Shown piece by piece: positions 61,724 through 64,000 of a stretch of 64,000 nucleotides of DNA (the stretch's first letter is position 1; every line of letters starts with the position of its first letter). The stretch is from Hofstenia miamia (lineage: Eukaryota; Xenacoelomorpha; Acoela): assembly GCA_004352715.1 (NCBI GenBank), contig SCFE01000030.1, positions 1,694,074 through 1,758,073 on the forward strand. The letters are read 5' to 3'. The notes beneath the pieces are model-generated. The model was not told where the DNA came from. It ran no database searches and worked only from the letters and a program-made list of their open reading frames with translations. Position numbers and translations under genes: made by a program.

Positions 61724-63957
61724 CTAAAGTATTAACGCAATGAATAAATTGGGAGTTAGATAAATATTCTTTAAAATATTGTAGTGCTGTTCATGAATCA
61801 TAAAATTGACATGTCAACAGAATTGCAAATTCAAAAGTTTCAATCTTTCCTAATAAATATGGACAATGCAGTTGCTTCTTTAAAAATAGTGCCACAGACT
61901 AGTGGTAGTCATGATACTTGCATACCTATGGATGATGACATAAACAAGAATCTCAGTTGTTTGTCTAAAATCACACTATCCTCTTTATTTAGAACTACTT
62001 ATAGATAGACTTTATTCCTAGATTTCATCAAGACATCTAGCAATATATTTGATGAATCTTGAAGCCATGAACTTATGATTATTAAAGTATCCCAGGGGTT
62101 CTTAAAGCTTAAATGAAATATATTGCAATTAGATTAAACTGTCAGACATCTTGGCCATATCATATCAGAATGAAAAATTTGCATATCCAATCAATTAGCG
62201 GGTTTTTACATTCATAAAACATCGGTGTTCATTGGGAATTAATTGTTTTTTGACAAGCTTAATATAGAGAGGAGTAAATGTACTCGTGAGGCCATGACCA
62301 GATTTAACCTCCTTGTTACATTTACACTGCTTGGCAAAGGTTAAATTTACGTTTCGCAATTCTTATTACATTCATTCGATGCAAAATAAAGTATTGAATT
62401 CCATAAAATGATTGTTCAGAATTACGTCATAAAAATGGTTCAGCCAAATGCATTAATTGCGCAAAATTACCAAACAATAGAAACGTAAATATTGATCCAT
62501 AACACTGATGATTGTATACATTAGAAGGATTGTTTTAAAAAACTTGTAAATTTCATTGAGTTTTATAGAAATTATTTCATGAGTGAAGTATATCTAAAAA
62601 ATTTGGTGAGAAAATAACAGCGCGAAAATCTTTAGCAATTGTACATAACCTTGTTTTCAAACAGAAAATTCAAACAAAACAGAAAACAGCTGATTGAATG
62701 AGTCGATCAGTGTGTTAATACACGTTAATAATTTCTAAGTCCTAAGACGTTAAAGTGATTTCAATGCACAAATATGAATGAACAGGAAGTGTACCAGTAG
62801 GTTAATGAAAAGCAATTGACAAAGTTCAACATGCAAACCAGACTTCGTCAGAAAATGCCATTGTTGGTGGAATCTATTTTTTGAAAGTAAAATTCACAAG
62901 AACCTAATTTTATAAACTGTAAATTAGAGATGGGAAAATAAGTTAACTTATTTACATACCAACATCTGCGATATAGAGCAGCATAGAGCTAGAATGGAGA
63001 AGGCATTGAAATATAATAAATATTTTGGAAGGGCTAAAGTAGTTAATAAAATCAATGGAAAAGAGACAAAACTCACATCTCATTTACTGGATGAGCGATC
63101 TTCACATCTAAAAATCTATAAATTAAAAAAAAACAAGGTGATATATTCGAATTAAGTGATTGGGATGACGCAGTGCATTCTATTTAAAACACAAAACTTA
63201 AATTCATTTTTAAAGTTAAAAATTACAGAAAGTTATGAATTTTTTATAACACACAATTTGACAAAACACATTCCTAAAATATATTGCCATTTGCATTTAT
63301 AAGGTATTTATTATTTATGAGCCAGTTTTATGAGACTAAATCAGTAACTGCTGAATTTGTTCAATGAAATAAATTGAAAAAATAAAAAGCTACTGAGTAG
63401 ATTTTACTTAAAATTAATAATGAAGTGAAAATAATACTTATGGTGTGTCAATGAAATCTTAATGTATATTGATGTGTTCAAAAAAGCATAGTATAGCGGC
63501 AAAATGTAGCCGAACATTTTAGAAAAAGCACAACAACTAACGAGAATAATTTTTAAACAAAAATGAAAAATAGACATAAAACTTCATTATTACTGCAGGT
63601 GTCGTCAAATAATATGCACGATTACAAGGTGATAATAATCAATACAAAAACACCGACATAACTATATATATTTTATGAGTTAGATATTTTCTCTACGTTA
63701 ATCGCTCACTAGATTGGTTTTGTACAACTTTATCAGCTTTGTGATGTTTTGAGAATTTTCAGGGCAATATGGAAACTTAACAGTGAAATTTGTTTTATAA
63801 AACTCATTGTCTTCTCGTTCATTGCAAGGATGATATCAAATATATAAATAAGTTTTTCATTTGCCCCTACAATTTGATAAATTTTTACCTATTACAAATT
63901 TATAGAAACAATTCTAAAAGTTGTTTCACCGTTGTCGAGTAATGTCTGGTTGTATAA
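61724..63957. other. upstream XKR intron; N-terminal exon not seen
   Basis: I searched by eye on the - strand for the small exon expected before SDFTLAHHYY and did not find one, so it is probably outside. An open stretch on + at 62928-63155 (M at 62994; RARMEKALKYNKYFGRAKVV) is unassigned. Confidence 0.4.
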
Positions 63958-64000
63958 TTTCAAACGGCTAAATGTGTGTTCCCACTATCGACTTTTATCA
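63958..64000 (+). mobile_element. left end of a second GTGTTCYCACTA MITE, cut by window edge
   Basis: TTTCAAACGGCTAAATGTGT then GTTCCCACTATCGACTTTTA matches the left end of the 54140 MITE. Confidence 0.55.

Overview
The window is AT-rich nuclear DNA from an invertebrate animal. It carries spliced genes, long introns and many decayed transposons, and nothing bacterial: no operons, ribosome binding sites or CRISPR. Two host genes can be read. The last five coding exons of SMC5 lie on the + strand (244-5760). An XK-related (XKR/CED-8 family) membrane protein gene lies on the - strand, spread over about 28 kb (61723 down to 33715), with its N-terminal exon not found. The two genes converge. All SMC5 intron boundaries are phase 0, and every XKR splice phase is consistent across the proposed exons. 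The species cannot be named from this sequence. A 40-nt intron and a possible 37-nt intron in XKR suggest a lineage that tolerates micro-introns.

Between the genes (about 7.4-33.5 kb) lies a transposon graveyard. In order it holds: a LINE on the - strand with an intact 530-aa apurinic-type endonuclease ORF and a 2A-like motif (7.5-9.4 kb); two + strand LINE relics (9.7-14.1 kb); a 4,677-bp element with about 430-bp terminal inverted repeats starting AG and a perfect 6-bp target duplication (14779-19455), which I read as a non-autonomous Polinton/Maverick-like element; a TA-flanked MITE (19.5-19.9 kb); an R4-clade LINE with SANT, reverse transcriptase, CCHC and restriction-like endonuclease remnants (20.2-22.3 kb); several CR1/Jockey-type LINE fragments (22.4-31.3 kb); a TA-flanked internally deleted IS630/Tc1/mariner element (28.76-29.35 kb); and a transposase HTH fragment.

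The XKR introns hold more mobile DNA: two 5'-truncated LINE copies of one family (the 35.2-36.8 kb copy in an intron, the 32.2-33.5 kb copy just beyond the gene's 3' end), a broken DD34D mariner (37.7-39.0 kb), two decayed Tc1/mariner-superfamily transposases (44.4-45.0 and 56.3-56.8 kb), a Harbinger-like MITE with TAA duplications (58.8 kb), a LINE relic (59.7-60.7 kb) and others. Long stretches of intron (45-54 kb, 61.7-64 kb) show no recognisable genes.

Seven runs of N interrupt the sequence. Two structures look like assembly artefacts rather than biology: an exact 224-bp duplication across a short gap (41453-41921) and a perfect 270-bp palindrome ending at a single N (60732-61001). The best candidates for something undescribed are the compact Polinton-like element with its single small-gene cassette, the 2A-like leader of the 7.5-9.4 kb LINE, and a cysteine-rich C-x2-C...C-x2-C insertion in a loop of the XKR protein.
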